DNA from: Dryocola clanedunensis subsp. sulfonylureivorans | Lineage (GTDB): Bacteria > Pseudomonadota > Gammaproteobacteria > Enterobacterales > Enterobacteriaceae | Direction: 5' to 3' | DNA length: 64,000 nt | NCBI RefSeq assembly: GCF_016756775.1 | Contig: NZ_JAERMU010000020.1 | Location: forward strand, 1-64,000 | In this document: one piece after another, positions 8,930 to 18,568 of the stretch | Layout of the letters: each line of letters opens with the position of its first letter | How positions within the stretch are numbered: the stretch's first letter is position 1 | Made by a program: the position numbers and the translations under genes | The notes under the pieces: model-generated | Told to the model about the DNA's origin: nothing | The model's database searches: none | The model's input: the letters and a program-made list of their open reading frames with translations, nothing else

Positions 8930-9640
8930 TCATCCGGGTACCGCCTCGTCTACCAGGTGATCGATGAAAAGGTCGTCGTCTTTGTCGTTTCCGTCGGTAA
9001 AAGAGAACGAGCAGCTGTCTATTCCGAAGCGGCCAAACGCATTGTTTAGTTGTACGTGCATGCCGAAATCACTCCCCGGCTGCTTTTCCGGCCGATAGCT
9101 GGCTGACTTCAACACGTCCAGGCGATGAGCAAACTCTCTGCATTTTGAACCACTGCGCATACGCAGTTTAAACGTCGGGAAATTAACGTCATTGAACGTA
9201 ATGGTCATTGTTGTCCCTTCACAGTAATACCCGGCATAGTCAGCGAGCTCCTTGCCCTTAAATATTTTGTCGTGCAACGACACCATTAAGATCGTGCCGT
9301 GCGTGGTATCAATACCAAAATAAGCCCCGATATCGTTGCGGGTGAGTTAATAATTTGCGTTAGGTGAAAAGTCAGCGCATTTGAATCCGGATATTAATCG
9401 CTGGAACTTCACCTCAGCTCTGCGTATTAACCCGTGCAAAATACAAATGATGACGCCACCGATTACAATAATCGCAGCGGCTATCAGTTGAAATCTGAAG
9501 GGGGCCGTGCCTGATAAAATAAACAAACAAGCGCAAGCGATGATGCACCAGAGGGCGACGCCATACGAAAGTACATAAACAATGCCTGGCAGGTTGATAT
9601 CACTCATCTTCATTTTTAAAATCCTAAGGGTAATATTCAC
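8930..9640 (-). pseudogene. Second excA-like exclusion gene, interrupted by an in-frame TAA
   Basis: Reading from 9640, codons 1-97 give two membrane segments and the FKCADFSPNANY end. The same frame then meets TAA at 9347-9349 and continues without a shift as LTRNDIGAYFGIDTTHGTI and on to KCREFAHRLDVL. Against the intact excA (DYEITRIDTGMYFGID) the stop sits exactly at a Glu position, so a single GAA-to-TAA change explains it. The 3' end runs antisense over the relE 3' end and has lost the native terminus. The upstream half could still give a 97-residue membrane peptide. Confidence 0.8.
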
Positions 9641-9846
9641 TTAGCGACACTGTAATCGCTTCGTTATAAATATGATTATATTGTTATGGTTTGTGATATT
9701 CGAAGGGATCTCAGTCCGGTAGTTTTTATCGGTTCATTCTTCGCTATCCCGGAAGAATGATTTTTCTGTATGCATAAATGGAAAAACGCTGCTTCTGAGA
9801 AGTTATCCGTAAGGTTAAATACACCGGGTTGAAATCCTCACCCAAG

Positions 9847-9870
9847 AAAAAAGCGCCCGAAGAGGGGCGC
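9847..9870 (-). terminator. Terminator downstream of excA
   Basis: Read on the minus strand, a GCGCCC/GGGCGC stem with a six-base loop is followed by TTTTTT. It lies about 30 bases past the excA stop and probably ends the long tra transcript, so the genes further left need read-through or their own promoter. Confidence 0.85.
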
Positions 9871-9896
9871 CTGATTCACGACGGAGATGAGGGGGA

Positions 9897-10475
9897 TTAA
9901 CTGGCCATCGCAACCTGCTGTACGTGCTTTCTGAAATCAGACGTGGGCAGCTTTGCAGGACGATAGGTGCCGGAGAGCAGCACGTCGAGGCGGTGCGCAA
10001 ACTCCATGCATTTTGACTCATTCCAGGCATTCAACTTGAAGGACGAGAACTTAATGTCGTTAAATTTAAGGGTGATTTCATCACCACGGCATGAATACCC
10101 GGAGAAGTCTGAGAAGTGTATGCCCTTAAAGACCTTGTCGTAAGTCGAGGCCATCAACATCGTGCCATATTTGGTATCAATGCCGAAATACATACCCGTA
10201 TCGATGCGCGTAATTTCATAATCTTTATCAGGGGAGAACTCAGCGCATTTAAACCGTTTAAGTATATCTTTGACGCGCGTTCGTGTTCTGCGATTCATTT
10301 TGTATATTGAGTAGAGTATGGCGGACCCAAAGGCAGTGACTGAGATTGGTATAAGTATAGATTCGTTTTTATGAAGTACGAAAAACATTATTATACCAGA
10401 TAAAAGGCACCATAACCCAGACCCCCAGGCAACCACATAATAAAGGAACCTTAAGTAAAATCCTTTTCTTGTCAT
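9897..10475 (-). CDS. excA: ExcA-like surface/entry exclusion protein
   Basis: 192 residues with two hydrophobic segments near residues 7-30 and 40-58, then a soluble domain (YFGIDTKYGTMLMAS, ECMEFAHRLDVL-like helix, YRPAKLPTSDF). It lies directly after traY, with a 4-base ATGA overlap, the place of excA in IncI1 plasmids. By family knowledge it acts in the recipient membrane to block uptake of related plasmids by recognising TraY of the donor. A damaged paralogue lies next door at 8930-9640. The assignment rests on position and architecture more than on residue-level recognition. Confidence 0.75.
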   Translation of the reverse strand: MTRKGFYLRFLYYVVAWGSGLWCLLSGIIMFFVLHKNESILIPISVTAFGSAILYSIYKMNRRTRTRVKDILKRFKCAEFSPDKDYEITRIDTGMYFGIDTKYGTMLMASTYDKVFKGIHFSDFSGYSCRGDEITLKFNDIKFSSFKLNAWNESKCMEFAHRLDVLLSGTYRPAKLPTSDFRKHVQQVAMAS

Positions 10476-12619
10476 TGTATTCCGTCCTCATCGCCTTTGT
10501 TATTATTTCCAGTCTTATCATTTGATTTTATACCGGGTGTGCGTTGAAGTCCATTTGAAAAACCAGCAAATACGCTTTTTGTTGACTCTGCCAGGCCCCC
10601 AAGAATATTGGCGGCTTCTCGCCCGCCCAGCCACGAAATAATATAATCGGGCATGGTGACCTGCAAGGCAAATGCGCGGGTCACGCTGGTAGTGCATATT
10701 CTCGCGTAGGCCAGTAATAAGAATACCATTGTGGCAATGCCGGTTGAAGAGTTTGTCTGCACGTTAGCAATCGCCGGACCGAAGAGCATATCGGTCAGCG
10801 TCCCGACGCCGATCACAATCAGGCTGGCAAAAACGAAGCCAAAGACCATCAGCAGCGGACGGAGCATGGCATCAATCAGAAAGATGTAGCCATAGGCCGA
10901 GCGGCTGCCGGTGCTCTCTTCCGTGCCCAGGTGCGTGGCGGCCCACAGCGTACCGCCCGTGCATCCCACAAATACGCTGGCAAACCAGTTGGCCGCTGCG
11001 GCAATCCAGAAGATAAACGGGATCAGGGGCAGGTAGATTGACAGCGACACGCCAACCCCGAACAGCATCAGCAACAGGAAGTAGACGAGAGGCGTGACGG
11101 CATCCAGGAAGGCGGCTATTCCTGTCACTGCATTAAAAGAGAAGGCGTTAAGGACCTTACCCCAGAAGCCTTTCCCTCCCATAGCCGTGGCCACCTTCGC
11201 GGCGGTGAATGCGGCAAAGGCTGCCTGCGCGCCTCCCATGGTGTAGTCACCAATGGTTTTCATTTTGAGCAGCGGATTCATCTGGCCGCTGGCTTCACCC
11301 GCGCTGCCGAACTGGGCAGTAGCTATTCTGTTCGTCATCCTTTGGAAGTATGAATGAAATACTCCGACAAACACGGCTTCGGGTGACGATGCATCCGTTG
11401 CCTGCAGGGTGTCCCGGAAACCCTGGGTGCCCATCGGCGGGGTGTACGGCGAGTTCTGCAGCTGCGCGTGATAGGCCGTCTGGATCGTGGCGTACTGCTC
11501 GCCGCTGCCCAGCTCGCCCACGCCGGACATGCCCGCCAGTACAGGCTTAAGCTGCACGGCGTCGTTCATTTTGGTGTTGGCCGTGGCGATGGTCTGATAC
11601 CAGGCCCCGAGCGCCAGCCAGCCATTCTTCTTGATTTGTGCGGTCATCGTTGAGGCCAGCGTGTTACCGCCTCCCTGAGCTTTTGCCACCTGATTGATAC
11701 TGTCCTCATAGGCCCGGGCCGCGTTCTGAATGGCCGTTTCCGCATCCGGTATTGCTCCGCTCCCGGTTTGCTGTTTGCTGACCGTCGCATTCACAAAGGC
11801 TGCAGCGTTCTGCGAGAGTGAGTTCTGCATGGCGTTGAGTGCGCTTTGTTGTGCGTTAAAAATGGCGCTGGTATCCGCATGTATGCCGAACTCCCAGGCC
11901 ACGGTAATGGGATTCGATTTAGGTATGCGTGCAGACCCGCACAGCGCGCTGCCGTTGCCAATCTCAAACCCGTCCGGCAGGGATTTTATTTTCATAAGCG
12001 GCGTGCCGCCCTGGCCGTATCGCTGGTACATGTTATTCAACTCGCTGTTGATGCTGTACATGCACAGGTTCATCTCATAGATGGCGCGCGCGGAGTTAAC
12101 CGTATCCGGGGCCACCGGCTGCACGACCAGCGAGTAGCCTTCATCAATCAAATCCACGATCCGGTCCGTCACCACGTTGGCCGAACCGACCCCCATGACG
12201 GAGGCGGCCCACAGAAAAAGCAGCTGCGAGATGGACCATCCGGAGACGGTGGGGACGAGCGAGATAAACCCGGCCGCCGTGGTCACCGGCCCCATAGCCG
12301 AGCCGGCACCGCTGAACACCTTCCCCTTGTGGCCCACCTTCACCACGTGGCGCAGCGTCACCATCAGGAAGTAAACCACCGCCACCGCCATGACGATGCC
12401 GTTAAAAACAAAGAACAACTCCCCGACCATGCTGCGGTTAGTCGATAGAGGGTTTGTGACAACGTCACCGAACATCATCACCAGAAACTGGCGGGAAAGG
12501 TCCGTCGGGCGTTTGGCGGCCTGTTCGATACTGTCAAAGCTGACGACCGTATCGGCCAAGGCGCACACGGAAAACAGGCTCAGCAGCGCGCCGGCCAGCA
12601 GGTTGCGTATGGCATTCAT
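10472..12619 (-). CDS. traY: TraY, DotA-like polytopic inner-membrane protein
   Basis: 715 residues, the usual size for DotA/TraY. A signal peptide (residues 1-22, ending ALAD) is followed by a membrane segment near 68-90, a long periplasmic region rich in Ala/Gln (about 170-430), and a cluster of membrane segments from about 455 to 650. The Gly/Asn/Asp-rich tail is typical. In R64, TraY is essential for transfer and is the specificity target of ExcA, whose gene follows with overlapping stop and start. Confidence 0.9.
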   Translation of the reverse strand: MNAIRNLLAGALLSLFSVCALADTVVSFDSIEQAAKRPTDLSRQFLVMMFGDVVTNPLSTNRSMVGELFFVFNGIVMAVAVVYFLMVTLRHVVKVGHKGKVFSGAGSAMGPVTTAAGFISLVPTVSGWSISQLLFLWAASVMGVGSANVVTDRIVDLIDEGYSLVVQPVAPDTVNSARAIYEMNLCMYSINSELNNMYQRYGQGGTPLMKIKSLPDGFEIGNGSALCGSARIPKSNPITVAWEFGIHADTSAIFNAQQSALNAMQNSLSQNAAAFVNATVSKQQTGSGAIPDAETAIQNAARAYEDSINQVAKAQGGGNTLASTMTAQIKKNGWLALGAWYQTIATANTKMNDAVQLKPVLAGMSGVGELGSGEQYATIQTAYHAQLQNSPYTPPMGTQGFRDTLQATDASSPEAVFVGVFHSYFQRMTNRIATAQFGSAGEASGQMNPLLKMKTIGDYTMGGAQAAFAAFTAAKVATAMGGKGFWGKVLNAFSFNAVTGIAAFLDAVTPLVYFLLLMLFGVGVSLSIYLPLIPFIFWIAAAANWFASVFVGCTGGTLWAATHLGTEESTGSRSAYGYIFLIDAMLRPLLMVFGFVFASLIVIGVGTLTDMLFGPAIANVQTNSSTGIATMVFLLLAYARICTTSVTRAFALQVTMPDYIISWLGGREAANILGGLAESTKSVFAGFSNGLQRTPGIKSNDKTGNNNKGDEDGIQ

Positions 12620-12664
12620 AGGGATTCTCAGAAAGTTGGGTTGCCGCTCAGGGGCGAGGAGGCA

Positions 12665-13204
12665 TTAGCGGAACGACAGGGTGTCAGCGAGCCAGCGGCT
12701 GTCCGCGATAAAGTCCGTGAAGATGCCCCGCTCAGGCGATGACAGACGACGGTTGCGCAGCTGCCACAGCCGCCAGCCGGTGATAAGGGCGGGCATAAAC
12801 ACCAGGGCGGCGGCGGACAGCAGGAAAATGCACATCGTGGCCACGCGCAGCCAGAATGCCGGGGTCGTCACCTGCGCGAGCATTCCCGTCGCCAGCAGCA
12901 GGCAGACCAGCGCAATGGCCAGATAAAACAGCACCAGGTAAAACCGTTTGCGGCGCAGGTATATGCCCGCCAGCGTCTCCACGCTCATACCGCTGGCCGC
13001 GATTGCCTCATCAAAGCTCAGCTCCGGTAGCCTGTCCGCTTCCTCTGTCGAGGGGAGAAGCGCACGGGTGCGGCGAAACTGGTTAACGACGGACGGCACG
13101 ATACGGTTAACGGCATAGCGTGCATCAGACAGCGGCAGGACGATGTTCGCGGCCCACCAGGCCCCTTTACGCAGCCGGGTGGACGGGGTTTGTTTCTCAT
13201 TCAT
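12665..13204 (-). CDS. traX: TraX, inner-membrane transfer protein
   Basis: 179 residues with two membrane segments near residues 85-110 and 115-142, a basic N-terminus and the positional identity of R64 traX (between traW and traY). It overlaps traW by eight bases. The molecular role is not known from the sequence. Confidence 0.78.
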   Translation of the reverse strand: MNEKQTPSTRLRKGAWWAANIVLPLSDARYAVNRIVPSVVNQFRRTRALLPSTEEADRLPELSFDEAIAASGMSVETLAGIYLRRKRFYLVLFYLAIALVCLLLATGMLAQVTTPAFWLRVATMCIFLLSAAALVFMPALITGWRLWQLRNRRLSSPERGIFTDFIADSRWLADTLSFR

Positions 13205-14414
13205 TTCGGGTCACTCCGGCGCTCACTTCGCGCAGTTTCGCCTGCAGCTGCGGGCGATAGGCTTCGGTGGCGGACAGGGAAAGCTGCTGGCCCTGCAGCA
13301 GGGCGGTTTTCTGCAGCTGTTGCTTGATGCCCAGCAGAAGCCAGTTCTGCAGGCTCTGTACGCGAACGAACTCGCGGGTAAGGTTATCCCCGCTCATCGC
13401 CTGCAGGTCGGTCAGGTAAGCGGTGTTGGCATAGCGCCGTCCCACTTCAAACTGCTCAAACTCCCGGGCGGACATCAGCCCGGTCTTTCTGGCCTGCGGT
13501 GACGCGGTTTCGTCGTAATAGGCCTTTGCTGAAGGCGTGTTCAGCGCCTCTTTGAGCGCTGCCCGGGTGGCCTCCTGCGGCTGGCTTTGGGCAATCATCG
13601 ACAGCATCGGCTCGCGGCCGGCATCGTTAATCGCGTTGTAGCGGGTCATCAGGCCGGTGTACTGCTGCCCGGTGGCGGATTTCACCTCTCCTTTGCCCAG
13701 CTGGCGACCGGCGGCCCGGGCGCTGCTGTTCAGGGCATACGCCACGGCGGCATCGGTCTGCTGCTGATTAAAGGTTAAGTCCGGTGCCTTGCCGGGCTTG
13801 CCCGCGCCGTCAATCAGGGTGGCCAGCTGGATATCGGCACCGGGCATCGTGGAGAGGCCCTTACAGACGGCGGTACCGGCATAGGTCGCCATATCGGTCG
13901 CGTCACAGTAGCCGGCATGGATAGCGGCGGCGCGGTACTGCGCCGTGTCGCTGGCCAGAGACGGGTCGGTGACCGCCTGTTTGATTTGCGCGTCACTGAT
14001 GCCGCTGCCGCCGCCGAGCGCACCCTGGGTGGCCCGGGCGGCACTGCTGATGCTGCTGGCCGCCCCGGAGGCTGACTCGCTGCAGATGCTGTCCGGTACG
14101 GTATACGACTGGCGGGCCGCTTCAAGACGCTCAGACTGACGGGCAAAGATGTCCTGGTCGCGCTGGGCCTGTGCGGCCTGCTCCACTTCAGCGGCGATTT
14201 TGCCGCCGTTCTGGTTAATGGCGGTACCCACCTGGTACAGCGTGCTGTTCGCGGTGCCCAGCTCGCCGTTGATGCCGGCAAGGGCCGGCACAACGGAAGT
14301 ATCAATCGGAACGCTGGTGATAACCTCTACGGGGTAAGCCTGCGCCTGAAGCGGCTGCAGGATGATATACACCACGGCCGCGGCCAGGGTTTTACGGGGA
14401 ATGTAAGCGTGCAT
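13197..14414 (-). CDS. traW: TraW, exported transfer protein
   Basis: 405 residues. A signal peptide (about residues 1-26, cleavage after AQA) precedes a periplasmic, Gln/Ala-rich, largely helical protein. No lipobox cysteine is present near the start. Paired cysteines occur around residues 105, 170 and 185. It lies between traU and traX; traV, which sits here in R64, is absent. Family: TraW of IncI/IncL-M transfer systems, required for transfer; biochemical role unknown. Confidence 0.8.
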   Translation of the reverse strand: MHAYIPRKTLAAAVVYIILQPLQAQAYPVEVITSVPIDTSVVPALAGINGELGTANSTLYQVGTAINQNGGKIAAEVEQAAQAQRDQDIFARQSERLEAARQSYTVPDSICSESASGAASSISSAARATQGALGGGSGISDAQIKQAVTDPSLASDTAQYRAAAIHAGYCDATDMATYAGTAVCKGLSTMPGADIQLATLIDGAGKPGKAPDLTFNQQQTDAAVAYALNSSARAAGRQLGKGEVKSATGQQYTGLMTRYNAINDAGREPMLSMIAQSQPQEATRAALKEALNTPSAKAYYDETASPQARKTGLMSAREFEQFEVGRRYANTAYLTDLQAMSGDNLTREFVRVQSLQNWLLLGIKQQLQKTALLQGQQLSLSATEAYRPQLQAKLREVSAGVTRNE

Positions 14415-14422
14415 AGTTTTCC

Positions 14423-17400
14423 TTAAGCGGCATGGTCCTGCAGGTAACCTGCCCGGGCAATCAGCTCATCGGCTAACTGTCGGACGGCGTTATTTTCATC
14501 ATCGCTGCCGGCGCGCTCCTTGAGCATCTTAATGTGCTTCTCCGCGCTGCCGCCGGGGAAGGCCTGCGCCAGGATATCGCGGGCCGTCCGGCCGTCGAGC
14601 GCCTCATACAGCATGTTGCGCAGCGCGCGGTTGGCGGGCGTTGAGTTGAGCGCCCACAGCATGCGGGGACCGACCGTGTTTTTCAGCAGCTGGGCCACGT
14701 TCCCGTTGGTGGTCTGGTAGACCGCGAGGAAGGTGGTGCCGCTGCCGTCGGGGGCCGGGCCGCGCGTGGTGTTGAGCAGGCGGTTAAGGGTGGTGCGCGG
14801 CACGTTGAAGTTCTTCTCCAGCACCTCAAAGTCCCGGGGACGCACGCGCAGCAGGTAAAGGGAGTTGGCGGACTCCAGCAGCTCCTGCGGGAAGTCGTCC
14901 AGGTACTGGCTGGCAAAGACGGTGCGCACGCCAAACTTGCGTTTTTCACGGTCTTCCGTTTCCAGCGCGGCCCACAGCAGGGGGATCCCCTTGATGTTGT
15001 GCAGCTCGTCAATGAAGATAGTTTTGACCTCCTGATCCAGCTGTTCGATACGTTTGCGGTGCATCGACAGGTAGCGCGGATCCAGACCCTGATACAGCTC
15101 ATCCTGATACTGCGGCAGGTAGAAGTCATTGGCACCGGCCACGTGGCGGGCGAACTGGTACATGATCCCGGTGCGCACGATGCCTTCCGGCGTTTTGTCA
15201 CCGGCGACGTTGTTGACGTCCACGACGCGGATACGGGTTTCCGGGTTGACGGTCAGCCGGGTACGACCGGTGATCAGCGGATAATCCGTCAGCGCCTGCG
15301 TCAGGCAGCGGGACACATAGCTCAGCAGGGATTCATCCGAGCCCGGGCGGTTAACGTTTTTAAAGGTATTGAGCATTTCCTGACTGTTCAGGGTGCCCTG
15401 CAGGTCATTCAGCTCCGGGACCGCCTGCGCCTGCGCAAGCGAGGCCTCATGCACGAAACCGGCATCAAACAGCATGTCGCGCACCTCGTACCAGGTGGCC
15501 ATTTCCCACCAGGCGCCGTCGTGCTGCGCCCGCAGTCCGCTCTCTTCAAGGGCCTTATCCACGTCAGGGACCAGAGACGGACCGTACACCCGCGCTGAAA
15601 TATCGCTGCTTTGTTTGTACGCAAGGTCCGTCGCCCGGGTGAGGATCTGACGGCAGGACGCCGAATCCGGCGCAATCCCGGTTTCAGGATCGATACACAG
15701 GCTCAGCAGCAGCTTGAGCAGGTATTCGCGTTCGGTGCTGATGGGGTATTTGAGCCCCAGCTGAATGTCGAAGGGGTTGCGGCAGTGCGAAGCGTCATTG
15801 CGCAGCACGATGCTGATGGCCTTATGCTTCTGATCGTCAGGCAGGCTGTCATCAATCAGGTCAAAATAGCCCTGCGCCGTGAACCCCTTATCAATCAGCG
15901 CCATAAACGGCAGGTCCCGGGAGCCGATGGACAGCGCGTCCACTAACATCCGGTTGGCCAGTAAAGACTTACCTGAGCCCGGCGCGCCCGCCAGTATTTC
16001 CGTGTGTTTTTCCTGGATCGCGCTGGCCAGCTGTACGCAGTAGGGCTTGCCGTCCTCGGTCGGGAAGACCACGTTACCGGTGTTTCCCCAGGGGCTGGCC
16101 GGCCGCTGCAGCGGGGCCAGCTTCAGGGCTTCGGACAGCGGCGGGAACATCAGCGTGGGCGCGCCCAGCGCCGAGGCCAGCGGCAGGGTGTGCATAAAGG
16201 CCCGCACCGGATCGCCAAAGGTACGCGTAACGCTGCACACGCCCCAGGACTGGATGGCCTTTTGCAGCAGCGTGTGGTTGCGCTTCATGCGGCTTTCATC
16301 CGCATCCCAGGTGCTGGCCGTAATGGACATCACGCAGACCGGGTCTTTTTTGTCGTTTTCCAGCAGGTGCTTAATGGAGTCGTAAATCCGGCGCAGGGAA
16401 GGGACGAAGGCCACAAACCCCAGCAGGTTATTTTTCGATGTCAGAATATCCGCCCCGCCGGGGGCGATATCGAGGCGAAAGTGCCAGGGGATCTGCCGGG
16501 GGACCTTTTTGAGCAGCTGGGCGAACGACTCCGGCCGCTGCGGCGCAAGCGTCATCGCCAGCTGGCCATAATGCAGGCCGTCCACTTCCACATACCCCTT
16601 GTTGGGGGTCAGCTCCGTGTCGCAGAGCTGGTAATTCAGATGCGGTGCCAGCGCGGGACCGATATCTCCCTCCCGACCGGTACCCTGGGGGATCACCCGG
16701 TCACCGGGCAGCAGCGGCTGCCAGTCTTCACTGGTGCTGGTTCGCTCTATCTCATCGCGCACCACGTAGCCGGCTTCGTGGGCATCGAGCAGCCGCAGCA
16801 TCACCCCGTCATTGCCGTTGGCCAGATCGGCGGCGAGCTTGTCGATAAAGGCGTCATGGCGCATCTTCAGCCCTTCGAACTCGGCATACACCGGGTTTTG
16901 CCCGAACTGCGAGGGCGGCAGGTTCGCGAACACCTTCTGCTGCCGGGCCACTTCTTCCTTACGTTCGACCGCGGATATGGCCGCAAAACTGCTCCAGACG
17001 CAGAGCCAGACACGCTCGCGGGCCAGATAGGGCGTCATCTTCACGATCTGCTCATCGACCAGGTCATCCAGCGCCAGACCCAGGCGCTGATAGGTCAGGC
17101 GCTGTGGCGACAGCATGCGCACGATTTCTTCCTCACCGCGCGTCGGATCGCGTTCAAACACCAGGCTGAGCTTATGGCCGGTTGTTTTAAAATCCCCAAT
17201 CAGGGCATCACGCTGGCGCAGCGCGTAGTGGGAGAAGCTGTCAGCGGGCGGCGCGTTGCCCTCCGCAGCACTGACGTCGCTGAACTCACGAAACGCCCCC
17301 TGAATTTCAAAGCAGGAAACATAGTCGTTGTTGTCATTCACCAGGATATAGGGCGCATCCAGCGAAGGGTGGCGGACCCTGTCATCACCGGTCATGCCAA

Positions 17401-17494
17401 TAACCGTGCGCAAATCGCAGTAGCTCGCGAAGTCGCGGCCGAGGGTATAGCGGGAAAATGCCGCAAGGGCATCCTCAACTTTATCAATAATCAT
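14423..17494 (-). CDS. traU: TraU, VirB4-class ATPase (DotO/IcmB-like)
   Basis: 1,023 residues from the ATG at 17494, which has a CGGAG ribosome site and lies two bases after the traT stop; the frame also opens further upstream, inside traT. A Walker A motif (AGAPGSGKSLLANRM) lies near residue 503 and a Walker B (TIFIDELHNI) near 828. It is the large cytoplasmic ATPase that energises pilus and channel function. Length and order match R64 TraU. Confidence 0.93.
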   Translation of the reverse strand: MIIDKVEDALAAFSRYTLGRDFASYCDLRTVIGMTGDDRVRHPSLDAPYILVNDNNDYVSCFEIQGAFREFSDVSAAEGNAPPADSFSHYALRQRDALIGDFKTTGHKLSLVFERDPTRGEEEIVRMLSPQRLTYQRLGLALDDLVDEQIVKMTPYLARERVWLCVWSSFAAISAVERKEEVARQQKVFANLPPSQFGQNPVYAEFEGLKMRHDAFIDKLAADLANGNDGVMLRLLDAHEAGYVVRDEIERTSTSEDWQPLLPGDRVIPQGTGREGDIGPALAPHLNYQLCDTELTPNKGYVEVDGLHYGQLAMTLAPQRPESFAQLLKKVPRQIPWHFRLDIAPGGADILTSKNNLLGFVAFVPSLRRIYDSIKHLLENDKKDPVCVMSITASTWDADESRMKRNHTLLQKAIQSWGVCSVTRTFGDPVRAFMHTLPLASALGAPTLMFPPLSEALKLAPLQRPASPWGNTGNVVFPTEDGKPYCVQLASAIQEKHTEILAGAPGSGKSLLANRMLVDALSIGSRDLPFMALIDKGFTAQGYFDLIDDSLPDDQKHKAISIVLRNDASHCRNPFDIQLGLKYPISTEREYLLKLLLSLCIDPETGIAPDSASCRQILTRATDLAYKQSSDISARVYGPSLVPDVDKALEESGLRAQHDGAWWEMATWYEVRDMLFDAGFVHEASLAQAQAVPELNDLQGTLNSQEMLNTFKNVNRPGSDESLLSYVSRCLTQALTDYPLITGRTRLTVNPETRIRVVDVNNVAGDKTPEGIVRTGIMYQFARHVAGANDFYLPQYQDELYQGLDPRYLSMHRKRIEQLDQEVKTIFIDELHNIKGIPLLWAALETEDREKRKFGVRTVFASQYLDDFPQELLESANSLYLLRVRPRDFEVLEKNFNVPRTTLNRLLNTTRGPAPDGSGTTFLAVYQTTNGNVAQLLKNTVGPRMLWALNSTPANRALRNMLYEALDGRTARDILAQAFPGGSAEKHIKMLKERAGSDDENNAVRQLADELIARAGYLQDHAA

Positions 17495-17496
17495 CG

Positions 17497-18102
17497 TCAA
17501 CTCCGGGCGCAGTAATCGCGATAGAGGGCAGACCACCACCGAGGAAGGGCTTCGATACCCGATGTGGCCAGCGTGTTGACCGCACGGGCAGGGTGGAGGA
17601 TGAGCGACATATGGCGAAACTGCCCCTGAACCTGGTCGTGTTGCTCAGCGGTGAGCTGCTGCAGGGCGCTGCCAAACGCCTGCGGGTGCGTGGTTCCCCA
17701 GCGCTCTCTGACCGGCGAGTCATGGGAGGTCAACCAGCCCAGCACGCACCCGGCATCTTCCCGACAGGTTTCATCGTCCGCGTTCAGGGCGTGCGCAATG
17801 GCGCGCTGCAGGTGACTGACGTCCCCGGGTTTGAGCGCCGGCAGCCAGACCATCACGCCGGCGTCGGCACCCACGGTGTCGAGCTCACGGCGGGCAAGGC
17901 AGGCCGGACAGGCCAGCGCAAGATTATCCGGGCCGGTATTGAGGGGGTTGTCATCCAGAAAAACCACCGTGTTATCCGGTGCGTCATAGCGGCAGAACGT
18001 GCAGGCGCTGTCCCTGCTGCGGGCGGTAAGCGTCAGCGCGGCCCGTTCTTCCGGCGTGCGGGCAAGCCCGGCAACCTGCCGGGAAACAGAAAAGTCAGAC
18101 AT
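17497..18102 (-). CDS. traT: TraT, DotN/IcmJ-like zinc-binding protein
   Basis: 201 residues from the ATG at 18102, preceded by a GAGAG ribosome site. Two CxxC pairs (CTFC at 34-37 and CPAC at 65-68) form an HNH-like zinc site with the NPLNTGPDNLALACPAC stretch, as in IcmJ/DotN. In Legionella, DotN binds the coupling protein DotL, so a partner role near TrbC is expected. It lies immediately upstream of traU. This is not the F-plasmid TraT exclusion lipoprotein. Confidence 0.8.
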   Translation of the reverse strand: MSDFSVSRQVAGLARTPEERAALTLTARSRDSACTFCRYDAPDNTVVFLDDNPLNTGPDNLALACPACLARRELDTVGADAGVMVWLPALKPGDVSHLQRAIAHALNADDETCREDAGCVLGWLTSHDSPVRERWGTTHPQAFGSALQQLTAEQHDQVQGQFRHMSLILHPARAVNTLATSGIEALPRWWSALYRDYCARS

Positions 18103-18158
18103 GGTCACTCTCAATATGGCAGGGCCGGCACGCGGTGCCGGCCATAAGGCGGAAATTA

Positions 18159-18557
18159 TCAGGACACCGGCGTCAGGTTGAGCTGCTTCTGGGAGCGCGC
18201 GGCCACCTGATCAAGGGCGATAAAGGCCGCGCCGCAGATGAAGGCGAGCATGATGTGCCAGCCCTTGATTTGCGGGTTATTTTTCTTTGCCGTCATCATC
18301 ACGATGCCGGTAAAAATACAGCCGATACCGATGGTTAAGGATGCCTTGACCAGCGGATCTTTCAGGCTGACTACCCCGTCAAGCATGCTGATTATCATCC
18401 CGGCAATATCGTCGTCCGCGCGGGCGGCCGAGGACAGCAGCGCCGTCACCCCACCGACGAGGAGGCGGGTTGTGCGCAGGCGGGCGCGGTCGGCCATCAT
18501 CACGGTGGAGACGGACAGGGCCAGCGGGGTGTTTTTAATGCGGGAGATTACGTTCAT
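18159..18557 (-). CDS. traR: TraR, small inner-membrane protein (IcmD/DotP-like)
   Basis: 132 residues with an N-terminal export-type hydrophobic region near residues 30-45 and two membrane segments near 65-85 and 95-115. The ribosome site AAGGA lies upstream. Size, topology and position between traQ and traT match R64 TraR. The traS gene found here in R64 is not present. Confidence 0.75.
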   Translation of the reverse strand: MNVISRIKNTPLALSVSTVMMADRARLRTTRLLVGGVTALLSSAARADDDIAGMIISMLDGVVSLKDPLVKASLTIGIGCIFTGIVMMTAKKNNPQIKGWHIMLAFICGAAFIALDQVAARSQKQLNLTPVS

Positions 18558-18568
18558 GTGTTTTCCTT

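Larger units (their letters stand above)
7024..9049 (+). pseudogene. relE: relE toxin gene split by an IS200/IS605 element
   Basis: The first 25 codons (7024-7098) match the N-terminus of RelE (YQLDFDERALKEWRKLG). The rest is found at 8834-9049 (KKKLAEVL, then DCYKIKLRSSGYRLVYQV and VGKRERAAVY). About 1.73 kb of insertion element lies between them. Joining base 7098 to 8834 restores one uninterrupted frame without duplicated bases, as expected for IS605-type insertion, which makes no target duplication. The catalytic C-terminal half is present but has no normal start. Family: RelE/StbE mRNA interferase; a second member lies at 46404. Confidence 0.87.

Noticed and set aside
16004..17515. 503-codon open frame on the plus strand
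   Set aside because: It is fully antisense to traU, with composition of a GC-rich shadow frame and no family match.
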